Part shown: positions 11,286 to 24,270 of the stretch, one piece after another
Position numbering within the stretch: the first letter of the stretch is position 1
Layout: the number at the start of each line of letters is the position of its first letter
DNA from: Kalaharituber pfeilii
Lineage: Eukaryota; Ascomycota; Pezizomycetes; Pezizales; Pezizaceae
NCBI GenBank assembly: GCA_015179045.1
Contig: WHUZ01000091.1
Coordinates: 62,001 to 126,000 of the forward strand
Direction of reading: 5' to 3'
DNA length: 64,000 nt
Translations under genes and position numbers: made by a program
Notes under the pieces: model-generated
The model's database searches: none
Seen by the model: only the letters and a program-made list of their open reading frames with translations
What the model was told of the DNA's origin: nothing

Positions 11286-11288
<3 letters not shown>

Positions 11289-11891
11289 TGCGTCATGATA
11301 AAGAACCCATTGCGCTCGAGAGTGGTGGGGTAACGAAGACATATGGTGCCAATTATATCTGTTAATTGCCCGACGCGACAATGCATTTTGTGCTACCATC
11401 GTCCGCAGCAGCTGAGCATCTTCCCCATCTTGTAACAATGAACAGGCGGCATTCAAGCTTTGGACAGGTCGTCGAATTAGACTAGTCGTAGTGGGGCAGG
11501 CTACATCGTAGCTGCAGGTTGCCCAGATTTTGTGCGACAACTCCGCAACGTCAAGATAAGCTATCTGCTACCCATTGGCTCTGCTAGCTCGCAGTATGTG
11601 CTTCGCATATGGCAAAGGTTTTTATTTTTTCCCAGTAATCGCCTATCGGACGGTCGGGCACACTATGGAGCTTTAAAACGCAGGCGCTCATGAAACTGTA
11701 GTTTCAGGCGGCCGAGAAAGGCAGTTCATTTAGTACTTCCATTTGAAGCTGGCGCAAACGGGATTTTTTTGTTTTATGGGGAAGAGATTCTCTAGATTTG
11801 ACGTAGAGAAGAATCTACAGTATGGACAATACTCGTGTATAAGCCTGCTAAAGGCCTTGGGTCAAACTGACGCCCCGTGTTTAAGACTGTA
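11286..11891. other. Stretch with no recognised gene
   Basis: The minus frames 11087-11540 run through the poly(A) tract of the neighbouring retroposon and look spurious. Nothing else recognised. Confidence 0.35.
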
Positions 11892-12149
11892 GAGAGCTTC
11901 ACCGAAGAACCGATCATCACCGGGAAACCGGTCAATACAAATGACCCTAAAATTAAAGCTAGAGCATGGAAGAACATAGTATCCCAGTTTGTAGCACATG
12001 AGGAGTGACATATGCTGGTATATATGCAACCATACTCTAGCATATACTTTTGAGTCACTATGTGTGAATGAGTATTACCAGAGGCCTTTGCATCTCCTAA
12101 TGGATTTGATCGGTTTCCCGGTGATGATCGGTTTCTAGGTGAGGCACTC
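11892..12149. mobile_element. 258-bp TA-flanked MITE
   Basis: Imperfect ~40-bp terminal inverted repeats sharing AACCGATCATCACCGGGAAA and its complement, with TA on both flanks (11890-11891, 12150-12151). Non-coding; different in sequence from the 168-686 MITE. Confidence 0.75.
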
Positions 12150-12798
12150 TAGCAAGTATCTACATTATCCTGGTAGCTAGCTAGCTAAGTAGTTACACAG
12201 GGTGATGTCATTGAGCACTTGTGTAATCTTTGGTACGCCCGTACAATATCTTGATTGAGTTTCATACCACTGACAGTATGATAGGGGCACCCACCCGCAT
12301 TGCAACTAGTCCAATTCTAGCACAATAAAATGGCCCAACCCGTCCAGTACAAGTCTCTAGTGCTTCTTGAGCAAGAATTTTGCACCGTCCGAGGCAACAG
12401 TACAACTTCACCATGGTTGCTTGAACATATGTGAGGTATTAAGTACTACGTTTTTACTTTTTTTTCGCTTCGTTACTCGTAAGTTATTATGAGAGCCATA
12501 GAGTAGCTACCTACAAGGAGAAAGGAAAAGCGAAATAAGTGAAAATTCTTCACCCCTTCCATCGTAAGGCATCTACAAATTCCCTGAGCCCGTCCTTCTC
12601 CGTCTCTCTCTCCTCCGGTGCATGCCATTTCTTTTATTTTCCCTTAGTTCCACATCAGCTCCGGCCCAATGCGTCGCTGCTTTAGTCTCATGCCAAGACC
12701 CTCTGGCTGCTTGGCATGAGACTAGCTGCTTCCTCCTTTGCATTCGCTTTGTACAACCTGTGACACCAGTCAAAACCTTGAATCTGTCGACAACCTCC
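12150..12798. other. Downstream flank of the DUF3433-like gene
   Basis: Holds a short palindromic stretch around 12665-12735 (CAGCCAAAGCAG-like words with CATGAGACTA on both sides). No gene recognised. Confidence 0.35.
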
Positions 12799-14321
12799 TC
12801 ACTGTCTGCGATATACTCCGTAAAGCCATTTTCCATTAGCTGCTTGAAATTTTCCAAGTCCATATTCTCCTACAAAATGCTTTGCTCTCTCTTTCGGTGA
12901 CTTTCCCTCTTGGCATTCGTCCTTGGCAGTACTGGAGTGTAAGAGCGAGTAAGCCGCTGCCAATGTTATCGGCAATGGCATGATTTCATGGGGCTTCTTC
13001 CACAGCAGTGCTACCAAGACGATGATCATGTATACCAATATCCCAACTGCCAGACCAAAGAATGGGACCCTAACTTGGACCCTCTCCTGCAGCACTATCT
13101 GCACCCCAAGACCATCCAAAGGATCCAATGCAGAACCTTTCTCCATGAACAATCGTAAGCTCACTGCCCAGAAACTGCGTATGACATTTTCGAATGCAGA
13201 AGGCAGTCCATTGGTGTCTGGGATGTGTGTTACATTTGTGGGGAGGTGCCGGACAATGTTTGGATGGCTGCGGGCGATGAGGGAGGATACTTGACAAAGC
13301 CAGGGACAGTTGCTTGGCCGTGGCCGCACGGCAGCGTCAAAAGTTAGGCCCAAGCTATAGGAAATGTTTCCCGCAAAATGCTCGTGGAATACCCTTTGCT
13401 GATCCTTTCGTTCGACAGGCCTTATACCTGAGGTATACAAAATCTGCTCGTTGGCATTCACTGTCGCAATCAGCTCCTCAACCTTCGCAGAGGCAATACA
13501 TTCCAACCCCACTCCGGTAATGGTTTTCAAGTGATAAGGTGGAGCCAAACTGCCTGGATTCGGATTCGCTGGTAACTCCAACCAAACCGCATTAATATAA
13601 ACTTCATTATCTCCACTCCTATTGATAAAAGCCCAATCCCCCGCTGGTTTCTCAAGATTCACCCACCATTCACTTGCTCTATGATGCCTGCGATCACCAA
13701 CCACTAGGGTGAAATTTAGCTTCTCTGCAGTATCCGGTGACAATTTTGCACGCTCCTCTGGGGTTTTAGTGAAGTTTCCAGTGTCAAGGCCAACTGACAC
13801 TACCTGGCACGTAATGTTTAGCCCAATTGCCCATGTGGGTCCTTGGTATTGGAGTAGAGCTCCATGGCTGTTCATTGGGCGAAAGGGCACCACGTAGTAG
13901 TCCTCAGTTGTCCATGTTGGCCCATCGATACCCGTTGTGATATTCCGTGCTAATGCAAAAGCAACTTCCCGTGGTGTTGTCGGAGGATTGTACTGTTGCA
14001 GATGATCCATCTGAAATCTTGCTGGAATGCTGAATTCTGCATTGTAGGGTGAGAACAATGCTGCCAGCGCAATCGCAAGCACCTGGGACAAGGGAATTGT
14101 TGTTGCAAGTGCAGCCAGTGCAAAGTGTCCAGATCGAAGAGCTGACAGCACTTGAAATTCTGGTGGCGATTTATCGAAATCGAGAGCAAGTGCCTTCTGG
14201 CTACTTTGTACCCCCCGTTGTAGAAGCGCATAGGGTCCCAGCATGCAATGCACTGCTGCCATACTAGCCAGTGTGGGCCCTATTGAACTTCCAACAATGA
14301 ATGGGATATACGAGTACAACA

Positions 14322-14353
<32 letters not shown>

Positions 14354-16900
14354 ATATCATTAATCGCGTGCCGCCCTACGGGCTATGGCGATGGTGTGCT
14401 AGATACATAGGAAAAAAGGTTAAAGTCACGCCTCCCGAAACAGCCCGCCTAAAAACACCAAGCCTACGCCCCCAAGCCTATCCACCCCTTACACTTCTAC
14501 GTACATGTATTGCCCGCGGACTCTCCAATAGCGCGGGTAACAATTTGTATGTCACGGAGCTCGTCCCACTGAAGGCGGGAAGTCCTATCCAACTTTTGAA
14601 TTAGATAACTGCCTGTCAGGAGACATTGCAAAATGTGTACATACCGTTGAGAGAACGAGCAGTAAAAAATGCGGCAATAAGTATTAATGACACAATTGTG
14701 AAAGCTATGATTATTGGGATTGCAAATCTTTTACGTAAAGCCCATAACTCACTATTCGCTGTCGAAAGTGGTTTCTGCGTTCTTAGAGCCACCGCCGACT
14801 TCGGAATGTATTCCGCCTCTGTCATCTCTATCGTGGGCCCTCTATCACGCACCAAGCGGAGGTGAAATCGCCGCTGCGTTGAAATTGCATTGCTTTCCAA
14901 TTGCTTTCCAATGTCATTGCTAGTGCTCTCCAAATGCTGACACAACGGTTCACTCCTCGCTAGTAGATGCAGCATTTCCGAAAGGCTGTTTGGCTCCCCA
15001 TCCAGTTCACATGGCCTGGTGTAATTTATCCGTAATAGAAGGAAAACTAGCACTGCAACCACGATCAGCATTGCTTGTGCAATACATACCCATGTTTTAT
15101 TCGCGCTATAACCTCTTGTCAAGACCTCTCTCTTCAGTTCAACTGTCTGTACCGAATTTGGATCTCCATAGGTGGCCAGATTATCGCTCATTGCAAAGGC
15201 AAACATGGTACGAAACATGCGGCCATATGCTTCGGCCGCAAAGACAGGGTCCATGAGCTTTTCCAAGTCATTGGAGGTGAGATTCAGAAATGAATAGCTT
15301 GGCAGAGTGTAGCTAGGGAAAGTAACGCATGAATTGTTGAAATTGTATGTGATCCTTATCCCAGGGCACAAGTTGCGAAAGGCACGTTCTTGAGGATTCA
15401 TTTTTTTCACTGGTGGCCGACCAAATCCAACCATCTTGCCCTGTGAATCTAGGTATTCCTTGGTCTCCATGGGCACTGTGAAGTAAGACCCATTCACAAT
15501 ATGTTCAAACCCCTGGGCATCTTTGAACGGCCTTCGGAGGTCAATGCGCTGGATGTGATCTACACTTCCAGATTCCGTAAAGGTTGCATTCACATCCTGG
15601 GTGTAATATGATGGCGTGCAGAAGATACCGCTTATATTTGCTGGTAGACGTTGTTTTGTACTATTAGATGTAAGGGAGATTGTTTCGATTGGTCCTGCCC
15701 AGACGTGAAAAGAGCTCCCATCAAGATTCTGGGATGAATTGACCTGCCAAACGAACGATGCACTGGTCCAATTTGCCGTTTCCACTGTGATGAAATCATC
15801 GCAGTCATATTTTGTTCCATTCCTGTAAGTCCCTTGGGCAGTTGTTGATCCTGCAGGTCGCTTAACTTCGTCCTTATCACAGTACCTGATGTTAATGTTT
15901 CCTTCTCTTGAAAAGAATAATGCACCAAAGCCATGGTCATTTGTCCACCAGGAGTCGAGTAGTTCTGCTGGTTTGCAGGAGAGCTCCGCTTCATACAACA
16001 CGGTTATGGCTGAAATCGTTTCCTTGCTTGTCACTTGCCCGGTGATGTTTATAGGTTGCAAGGCATACTCCTCAGTCGTAAACTTAGGTGTTGGAGTGCC
16101 TTCAACGATATGCTTGAACATAGGATATGAGAAGTCTGGGGTAAACCTCTTGGACCAGCCTAGCTGAGCGGAGCTACGAGTACCAAGTCCTGTGAGGGGC
16201 TTTTGCAGGATGCTCTCATCAAAGATACCAGAGGTCAAGGGTGCAACAATGAAGGCAATGACAAGAAGAACACATGAAGATAGACCAACGACCCAATGCC
16301 TAAAGATGTTCTTAATTATCTACATGTTGAGTTCGACAAGTAGTGCGTTTCCACTCACCTACGCTTAAAAGCCTTTACTGGCACGAGGAGCGGAAACATA
16401 TTGCTGTACCCCAACTGCAATGAATCCTGTTCAGTTGCCCCTCTATCGGCACTCAGTTGAAAATATGTCTCCAGACGAAGGATTTCATGGTGGGAAAGAG
16501 TCCACAGCAGCTCAAAAGCCACCGAAAGAACTACAGGAAGCACGTTGTAAACGAATTGAACTCCGTGTGGCACTTCCGTAACGTCGTAACTTCCAAACGT
16601 TGAACACCCGGTTTTGTGGCAAGCCTCCTTAATAAGTTGGAGGATAATGGCAATGAAAACGCAGAGACAAGTGAAGAGCAGAAGATAGGGCGTTTTGATT
16701 GGCCACGGTCGCCAATAACTTCTAGGAGGGATGGCGCTAAAGTGCTCCATGTTGTTGCATAAGGATTGTTGATGAACGTCTGATAGAGGAGACAGGAACT
16801 CGCATAAACTTATATACACTTTCGCTGGGAGTATTGTAGCCATCATTAGCCTTCCTAGGGCAGAAGGACCTCGATGGCGGACTGGCAGGAAAACCTGCAT
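12799..16900 (-). pseudogene. DUF3433-like multi-pass membrane protein gene, broken by a SINE-like insertion
   Basis: Three exons on the minus strand: 16900-16359, 16299-14645 and 14584-12799. The introns are 59 nt (GTGAGT...TTTAG) and 60 nt (GTATGT...GATAG, with CTAAT). The third exon is interrupted by the insertion 14330-14538 plus one TSD copy. With those 221 bp discounted, the coding length is 3,762 nt, an exact multiple of three (1,253 aa). Layout: an N-terminal hydrophobic block (YLLLFTCLCVFIAIILQL, residues ~70-90), a large loop rich in N-glycosylation sites, then a repeat of the membrane/loop pattern (LVIAFIVAPLTSG, IPIIIAFTIVSLILIAAFF, IPFIVGSSIGPTL) and a tail LGKF...GKWLYGVYRR. This two-unit arrangement is characteristic of fungal DUF3433 proteins, whose function is unknown. 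The insertion shifts the frame, so the allele is probably null unless it is spliced around. Confidence 0.82.
14330..14538 (-). mobile_element. 209-bp SINE-like retroposon with family 1 tail
   Basis: On the minus strand it begins ACCCGCGCTATTGG, has ~135 bp of unique GC-rich sequence, then the family 1 hairpin (CGCCATAGCCCGTAGGGCGGC), GATTAATGATAT and a ~25-nt poly(A). A perfect 12-bp TSD, AACAATTTGTAT on the plus strand, flanks it (14318-14329, 14539-14550). It shares its 3' end with the local LINE, as expected of a SINE mobilised by that LINE. I see no clear tRNA- or 5S-derived promoter boxes in its 5' part. Confidence 0.88.
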
Positions 16901-19644
16901 GCACGTAAGTATGTAGAGTAACTGTGATAATGCTTTCGCTCAGTCTACTAAACCGCCGACTTCAAACTCCTTTGGGGACATTCTCCGTACTCATCCACGC
17001 AATCAGATCCCGTCCTCGCACATTAATTCGTGCAAGTGGAAGCTGCAGTGTGTGTGTAACCCTAACCTACCCCTGCTGACGGAGACTGGCATTCTGTCCA
17101 TTTCCCCCGCCATGTCTATGACGAATGAATACAAAGGAAAAGGGTGAGCGGAATGCACTAATATCCTGAAAATCGATGCATATCTTTGATCGCTGACCTT
17201 GATGATGTGCGTAACGAGGGCTAAAGGCAAGTGCAGGTAATGCATCATCAAGATTTATGCTGCAGCAGGCAATATCAAATGGGGAAGATCGTCCAGCGAA
17301 CTTCTACGAGGCAACCACATACAACATTTCGCCAGTCTTCATTTCCCATTGAGTTTCCAATACGTCAAAACTCTAAATACAACCAAACCATTTATTTTTT
17401 CATTTTTTTTTTCATCATGTGGATAAGAATCTTGAAAGAGAGAAAAAAGCGAGCGCAAGCTCCTACCATAAAAGACCGGTGCCAAGAAAGAGTTAGCTGG
17501 GATTACCTAAGTACTTGAGAGCCTTTGTCAGCCATACGAAGGCATTTCATTGTATAACTATACACCCGATCGCGAGTTGTCCGCCATACATAAAGCTTCA
17601 TGATCTCCTCGCCCTAAGACTCAATTTACAACTATTGGTTGCACATTAAAAGCAATTATTATAGGCCTGTCATTCTCAACCGAGCTCCATGTGTAACCTC
17701 GCATGCAATGCAGTAGCAGATGCATTGCATTCGTGCACGCATGGCGGGGTGCCGGGGGGTAGGAGTCAGTGGCTCCTAGTTGTATCGATATGTTCAAGGC
17801 CATTCAGCAAGGAGCGGATCACCTACAACCTCCCTTTGTGTCACCGAACTGCCGCAGTCGCACCCTAACTGACAAATCGCAGGAACCCCCTAACTGGGGC
17901 AAAACATTCTATTGCAATAGCTCATTTGGCACCTGACACAGGCTGTGAACTAACATACGTCTCACCTTTTGACAGCCACGGAGGCACCTATCTAGATTCT
18001 ATAGTCTTTCCATGATTTTGTGCTATAAATAGAGAGGTCGGCGTTGAGATCCATGCAGCCGCTGATAAACCCGGAGCCACCGGTATTGCCATACAGCATA
18101 TTGGCAAGATATGATCATATGAGGTCCCTAATTGAGATTGGATGTCGGTTCAGCTAATGGTCAGCACATCCCGCTCTGTGATATGGAGCAGCACACGAAA
18201 GTTGCCCGCGACATATGTTGTAAGCGACAGACATGCCCAATGACAAGCTGAAGTTGGGCAGTTCGCAGTGCAAGGAGGTTAGAGCTTGTCCGGTAATCAA
18301 CCATCCTAGCTTCAAAATGCTTCCAACTCAGTGTTTATTTTGTTGTGCTGGGGCCCGAGGTGTCACTGAATTGCTAGATACTTTATGGCTGTACAGTACA
18401 TATACAATCCATGACGAAGGTTGCCTATGAAGAGTGTATGGTGCAGAGTGTACTATAAATCATTCACAGTACGTCATCATAGTTTGGTGGTGCATAAGGG
18501 ATTGTAGCCAAAGGGTATAGGTATGACAGGCAGTCCCTAATTCAACTTCGGTTGGTATATAGCCAGACCAGGGCTGATTATCTCCCGGTGTAGGCCCTCG
18601 TCAGCCGAACCAGTCAGCACAAGACTGCAGCGAGAAATCCCGGCTTAATGACAGTGTAGGATGCGACTTGCTTTTAGGGATCAAATCCTACTGCAGAGCA
18701 GAAGGTTTTCCAATAGTCAGCGAATTGGCGAGTTCTGCTTTTGTTATGTGGCAGTGGTCAATAGTTGTAGGCGTTCTGAGTGCTAGGCCAGACAGCGCTA
18801 TAAACTCCCACAATAGATAGTCCCATGCATGCTAGAAAGACCCACGGATCGATCCAGTCTCACATGTTTCTACTACCGCCTTGACCAAAGAGTCATAAAC
18901 TCGGCCCTAACTGATGAAACAGCAGTGTCTGGGTAATTCAACAGTGGCGTGATGGGATCTTTGTTGGTAGTATGTTTCTCAGGTCGTTCGAATACAGGCA
19001 GCTGCATGCTCCGAGCCACTCAATTGCGGGCCTCGGTACAGCTTTATGGAATGAAAAAGTTCGTACAGCTATAGACGTTCTACAAAGCTGCGCTATGGGG
19101 AGCGCAAAATGCCCCACGGATAAACCTTGTTGATCGGCAAACTTTCATTGCCCATTGGGAATGAAACGAGCACTGATGCTAGGGATAATTCACTAATATG
19201 CATGGTCAGAGTAGCCCAGGTATGCTGGATAGCCCAAACCTGGTGACTGTCCTCTGTTATAATGGCCCAGAGCAAGCATAGGAACATCGCCATGCTAGTT
19301 GAGCACTCGACATCACTTGTCCATAGTGAACGGACGACATTCTCTATTAGTTGCAAGACTGACACCGTATACAGTAATAGGCCCTGTGTCGAAATTGAGG
19401 TGATTTGCAGCTTCACTACGGGTTTTTCTCATGGACTGCTTGTGCTCGCGCAACAGGCCGTAAAAGTGTTAGCTGCCATCTGGGCCAATGCAGGGAACAG
19501 GCCAGGCAGACGATGCAGTCCAGCCGCGGTCAATCGCAAGCCATAGTCTCAATATCCGAGCTATTCGAGTGCATGGACGTTATGAATTTGGAGAGCCCAG
19601 CCCACCTATAGTCCGCTTGTTCTTACAGTCTGCCCTGCAGTCCG
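16901..19644. other. 2.7-kb stretch without a confident gene
   Basis: The minus-strand frame 19416-19093 (107 aa, with hydrophobic runs LLLYTVSVLQLIENVV and MAMFLCLLWAII) could be an exon of a decayed membrane protein, but I cannot link it to other exons with good splice sites. The rest shows no coding signature, RNA gene or repeat ends. Confidence 0.35.
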
Positions 19645-19657
19645 CCTATCCGCCTTT

Positions 19658-19718
19658 TATTTTATTTTTTTTTTTTTTTTCACGTGACCCCGCTTGCAGC
19701 TATTCGCCATGGCAGGGC
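19658..19718 (-). mobile_element. Ultra-short retroposon, family 2 (61 bp)
   Basis: T-rich run, TCACGTGACCCCGCTTGCAG, CTATTCGCCATGGCAGGGC: the complement of the family 2 core. The 13-bp TSD GCCTATCCGCCTT is perfect (19645-19657, 19719-19731). Confidence 0.92.
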
Positions 19719-19731
19719 GCCTATCCGCCTT

Positions 19732-21174
19732 GGTAGTCAGGTAAAATGTTTATGCAAAGGCAGGTGCCTTGCATTTCACATACAGTTCACTTGAACTATA
19801 TTAAGTGCGTTATACTTTCAGAATTGCACAACCTGCCAATGATATTAAAGATCTCATGGCCATCTGACCATATCTTCATCGCTCGAGCAAGGTGGTCCGT
19901 GCACAAACTTGGAATGTTCTCCGGCAAGCCAGAACACTGCATACCTTCGTGAAGCCAATCAGGCTCATAGAGGAGACAAATCCTTGCTGATGCGTGATAG
20001 ACTCAATCCAGTAGAAGGCGTCAACGATATGCAGCTTAGCAGTTACTAGCGCCAACGGATGAGAAAGCAATTCTGTGGTGGATTCCCATCGTGAATTGAG
20101 CATGTGTGTAGAAGCTGTACTTGCTATTGCAAGCAAGAGTTGTAAATAGTGGATAAGATGAATCATGAGTTGTTGCGCAATTCTTGTGACACGCTCAATA
20201 ACTGCTCCTAAACATGCGAGAGTGAACGCTGGTGCTACTAAAATAGTACGGATTGATTTTCATTCACTTCAGATAATATGAAGCTGTTCACCCTAATTTT
20301 ATCTGGATCAAATGTTTATTAATGGGACCGACTGTATTGCATCTGCCGCGAATTCATTGACCATATTTGTTCACGAGGCTTGTGCATGTGAGAGCCTTGC
20401 TACCAAGGTTTCATTTACGATTATGATCTCATTGGCTAGGTATGGTCTTGTAAGGTATGGTTAGTGTCTTCAGCTGAGATTGACTTCTGATGAAGTCCTT
20501 AGTATTTGCAACCGATACATGCAATTACTACTGCATACTGTGACACCTTCTGTAAGTCTCGAGAACTTCATTGAGACCCTACATGTTTCAGCACGAATTG
20601 TCATCCCATGTGTTCGGCATCATAATTTCAGGAAACCGGTGTACCAGGTACATCGTAATTTAGTACTGCTTCGATATTTGATTTCGCTATCCCAGACCAT
20701 GAAGAGGAATTGCAATACCGGAACTATCGATTTGATTGAGTTGGCTAGTCTCTCCGATTTCTCTAAGCCCAAAATAATCTAAGTTCTGAGTCAGAGATGC
20801 CGGTGGTTGCTAAGCGAGTGGAAGCAGAAATGTAACGGCTGCGCTACACAACCGGACGAATCAGCTTGCCAACCACCGCCCTTCCCAGTCCTCAGCCAGG
20901 TGTAATTGCAATTGGTAAGTGCTCTCCTACCCCATTTTAGGAACTTTCCTCTGCCAAAGCTAATTTGCTCTCTCTCCTTCTTTGTTCTCTTGACTAACTC
21001 CTGGTGCGTAGATGCAGCTTTATCAGATTTTTATCCTTCAGATTGAAAATCAGCGCAGATAATTTGGTCTAAAATTCATTCATCACATATCAGAGATATA
21101 TTCTGTGATGTATTGAGTGCTCAAACCGGAAACTTGGTACTGGGAAAGGCACATACGAAGCTTGTTATATGTCA
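19732..21174. other. Stretch without a confident gene; contains a foldback fragment
   Basis: At about 21045-21135 the words AATCAGCGCAGATAATTTGGTCTA and TCAGAGATATATTCTGTGATGTATTGA are a diverged piece of the foldback arm family (compare 42905-42985). The 100-aa frame at 20480-20782 has no recognisable motif. Confidence 0.4.
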
Positions 21175-21179
21175 CGGTG

Positions 21180-21379
21180 ACCGAACATATATCAATGATG
21201 CCATGATGATGAGAGAGAACCTTGTTATTTAGCGCTTGATGTCATATAGAATAATGCAATAACCGACACGCTGGAGGCCTATATATTGAGGCCTAAACGG
21301 CCCTGTACAAGGTCAAGTTCCAAACGTTGTCCTGAGTTACACCTACCTACATTTCGCTGCCATCGCAGACACCGTAACA
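21180..21379 (-). mobile_element. Solo LTR, 200 bp (same family as 934-1186)
   Basis: In reverse complement it starts TGTTACGGTGTCTGCGATGG and ends GGTCACCGTGACA, matching the 253-bp LTR at 934-1186 with several short deletions. The 5-bp TSD TTATA is perfect (21175-21179, 21380-21384). It keeps the TATATA box (ATATATAGGC in this orientation). Confidence 0.88.
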
Positions 21380-21645
21380 TTATAGTACTACTACGGAGCC
21401 GGTATTGTGCCATTAATTGGCTACAATATGTTTTTGACGGTAGTAGAAGTGTTAGATGCGATAAATAATTTAGTTTTTTCCCTGCAATGTGCATGCAATA
21501 CTTCTAAACGACCTAGCTTAAAAGCAAAGTTCTCCACAAAAATTGCATTGCGTGCTGATACGCGCTAATGCATAGACCGTCATGAATCTTGGCAATTAAT
21601 TCCCACGTGATACAAGAATGCAATAGGTTATCAAGTAGACAATAC

Positions 21646-21742
21646 CCAGTCTCGAACCAGACTACCGCTTAGCGGCTGACTAAGCTACTCCACACTACGC
21701 GGTTGCTTCGTGGGAGAACGTCTGGAATAAAATGTGCGCGAC
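21646..21742 (+). repeat. Left 97-bp terminal inverted repeat
   Basis: Starts CCAGTCTCGAACCAGACT and ends GTGCGCGAC; identical to the reverse complement of 33222-33318. It contains an internal hairpin (GCTTAG/CTAAGC). Read outward it includes TAGCTTAGTCAGC and GGTTCGAGACT, words that resemble tRNA A and B boxes. Confidence 0.95.
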
Positions 21743-22021
21743 TTTACTAGTAATTTTTAGCCCATACAAAATTTGGCGTCGCGAGGCGCTGCGACATGAA
21801 ATTGTCGCGCGACTTCCACACCAAGACATTTATACTAGTCTAGTAACACTCCACGTTTGACTAGCGTAGAGTGTCCTATCATAACTAGAGGTCAGTATTG
21901 TTTGTGAACGTGTGCTCACTCCACCGCCTGTCACATCCCTGTCCGATCGATCTACCAATCGCAAGCCCCTTTTCGCAGTCTATCTGAGAACCTTAAGCCC
22001 TTTTCAGAAACATTTCTGACT

Positions 22022-24166
22022 ATGAACACTAGATCTGGACGTAGTATGAGTTTCGTACAGAAGTCTCCGGGGCCAGCGGGGGGTGGGAAGGAAGGGTCAA
22101 GTAATTCTAGGTTGGGACAGAAAGGAACAAACATTACGCCAAATAAGGCGCTGCAAAGCAAGGCAAAGGGAGCCTCAGTGGTCAATCCCGATATAGAGCT
22201 CCCGAACAAATTGGTTACTGCGACCCAAAACTCAAAGGTAAGTCTGCAGTATGTCTGTATAAAGTTTACATTCTAACGGAGTAGTTATAGACCAAAGAGG
22301 AATGGACCAGAAAAGTACAATGGCTGATGGCAACCCTTTTTTATCGATATCGAGATTTCTCTAATGAGGATATCAAGACAATCATTGCTGCCATTGAACC
22401 TAAGCAAGCCAACGTCGTGAGCGCTAAATTAGAGGGTCCACAGCTACTCAAAAACTGCATGGCAGAATTACAACAGGTCTGTCTGAGGATGCAAACAGAC
22501 TGCGGTGCAAGATACGAACTATTGCTGACCTATCTGTAGGATATCCTCGCGGCGCATGAAGCGTTAGCACGAGCTTGGTTGGGGAGCGAAGAGGGTTTAG
22601 CGTACCAGGAAGGTTATAAGAGAAAACAAAAGCAACAGAAAAGGAGACCACTCCCGGAGGTCAGTGTATTGGAGGGTTATTTTGCTCTGAAAGGCGTTGA
22701 CCTCATGGGTGTGTGGGTGTGCCTCGCAAGAGTTGCCAATAGTGGAATTTGGGACGTGGGAGTGAATAGTAGCGGTAGGGGGATTTACATGAGTTTGCGC
22801 AATACTACCTACAATTTGTTGCGGCGTTTCATCGCTGGTTTGTCAGGATTAACAGAGGAGGAACGGGATATTATTCCTACGAAAAGAATCACTATGCTTC
22901 GGGAGGCAACTGAGGAAAATCCGCAAGAAATGTGGCCACCGTATTCAACCAATATGCCGACAAGTCCTGAGGCCTGGGTTGCAGTTCCAACAACCTATGA
23001 GAGTTGTCGAGATTGTCCGGAGTTTCAGAGATTGCTTGCCAGGTGTGGAGGTTCTATGGGATGGGATGATATGGATTTGGATTCGGAGCTATCGGATGAG
23101 GATGAAGATCTCTATACGCAGGTGATGGCCAACAATGGAGGTAATCATGGAAGAACCGAGAACCCTGAAGACTCAATCGATGAGGCCAGGGAAAAGAGTG
23201 AAGAAATGGTGAAGGAAAAGGACTCCCCAGCCCCGGCAGGTGATGGTGTCAGAGAGAAAGATAAGAATGATGAGGAGACAAGGAAAGGAGACATGCCAAG
23301 TATGGAAGTGAAGGAAGGAGGTGCACTTCCAGTGAAGAATGAGGAAATGGAAGAAGAATTTGCTGAGGCGGGTTTAGGAAGCTGTGTGGGGGAAAAGTTC
23401 GCACTTGAGGTCAGTAAGCCACTGGCGAGCACTAACCTCATGTCAGTGCCAGAGAATGATGACTTCGAGGTTGAAGAGGAAGAGATGTGTATTGCTATTG
23501 AAGAAGAAGGTTATAATGAGCTCATCACATCGTGTGTGCGATTGCTAGAGGTGGCCCGTGATTTAAGGTGCACCGAGGGCAACGCGGGGCTAGGGCCAGT
23601 GGGGGATGCAGCCAGGGTATTGGGGAGACTTCAAAGATGGTCTGATGCACAAGATAAGCATGCAGTTTGTGTTATGGCTCAGCTGGAGCGTACCCAGGAG
23701 ACAATGCAGGAGGTGGAAGCAGCCAGAAGAAAAATTATTGAGGATGGAGAGCGCTTGGAGCGTTGGAATAAGAAGGTTAGAAAGTCGGCGGTGGGAGTTA
23801 GTGAAGCAAGGAAGGGGAATATAGATCTTCAGAAGCAGTTTAGCGGAATATCAACGGTATCTAGGCTTTCCGGTTTTCGTCGGTCTCTGGATGGGAAGCT
23901 CGGTGGAGTTCAGCCAATGTCAGGTGGTCCCGGGCGCTCAGTTGGGGGGATAGTGAGAGATCCTTTTACAGGCGCGAACCGCAAGCGGTCTCAAGTTGAC
24001 GCCCATCGTCAAGAACAGGTTAAGCGAGTGCGTGTGGAGGCGATGATTCCGGCAAGTCAACATGAGGCGGCAGGCGGGAGTGACAGTCGTGAGGGTTCGG
24101 AGACCACTATTACGGGAGGGACCGGCAACAGGGTGGATATTTCTGGTAAGGCTACTGAAGCTAACA

Positions 24167-24211
<45 letters not shown>

Positions 24212-24270
24212 ATGCACTAGAAGAGGACATGGAGGCGCAATGTAATTCTGCACTCATGAATGGGATGTAA
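22022..24270 (+). CDS. Acidic protein of unknown function, gene 1 of the helicase transposon
   Basis: Three exons: 22022-22237, 22291-22476 and 22540-24270. Intron 1 is 53 nt (GTAAGT, branch TTCTAAC, TAG); intron 2 is 63 nt with a weak donor (GTCTGT) and CTGAC before TAG. Both keep frame, giving 710 aa. The N-terminus is basic and Ser/Gly-rich (MNTRSGRSMSF). Residues ~73-330 look globular and helical, with WTRKVQWLMATLFYRYRDFS near the start and a CRDCPEF word. The middle is strongly acidic and low-complexity. A helical segment follows (MAQLERTQETMQEVEAARRKI), then a basic patch (NRKRSQVDAHRQEQVKRVR), probably nuclear-targeting. The tail carries 13 consecutive Asp codons (24169-24207). I do not recognise the family. 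Its place next to the left TIR suggests an accessory DNA-binding or chromatin-facing role, which is a guess. Confidence 0.75.
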
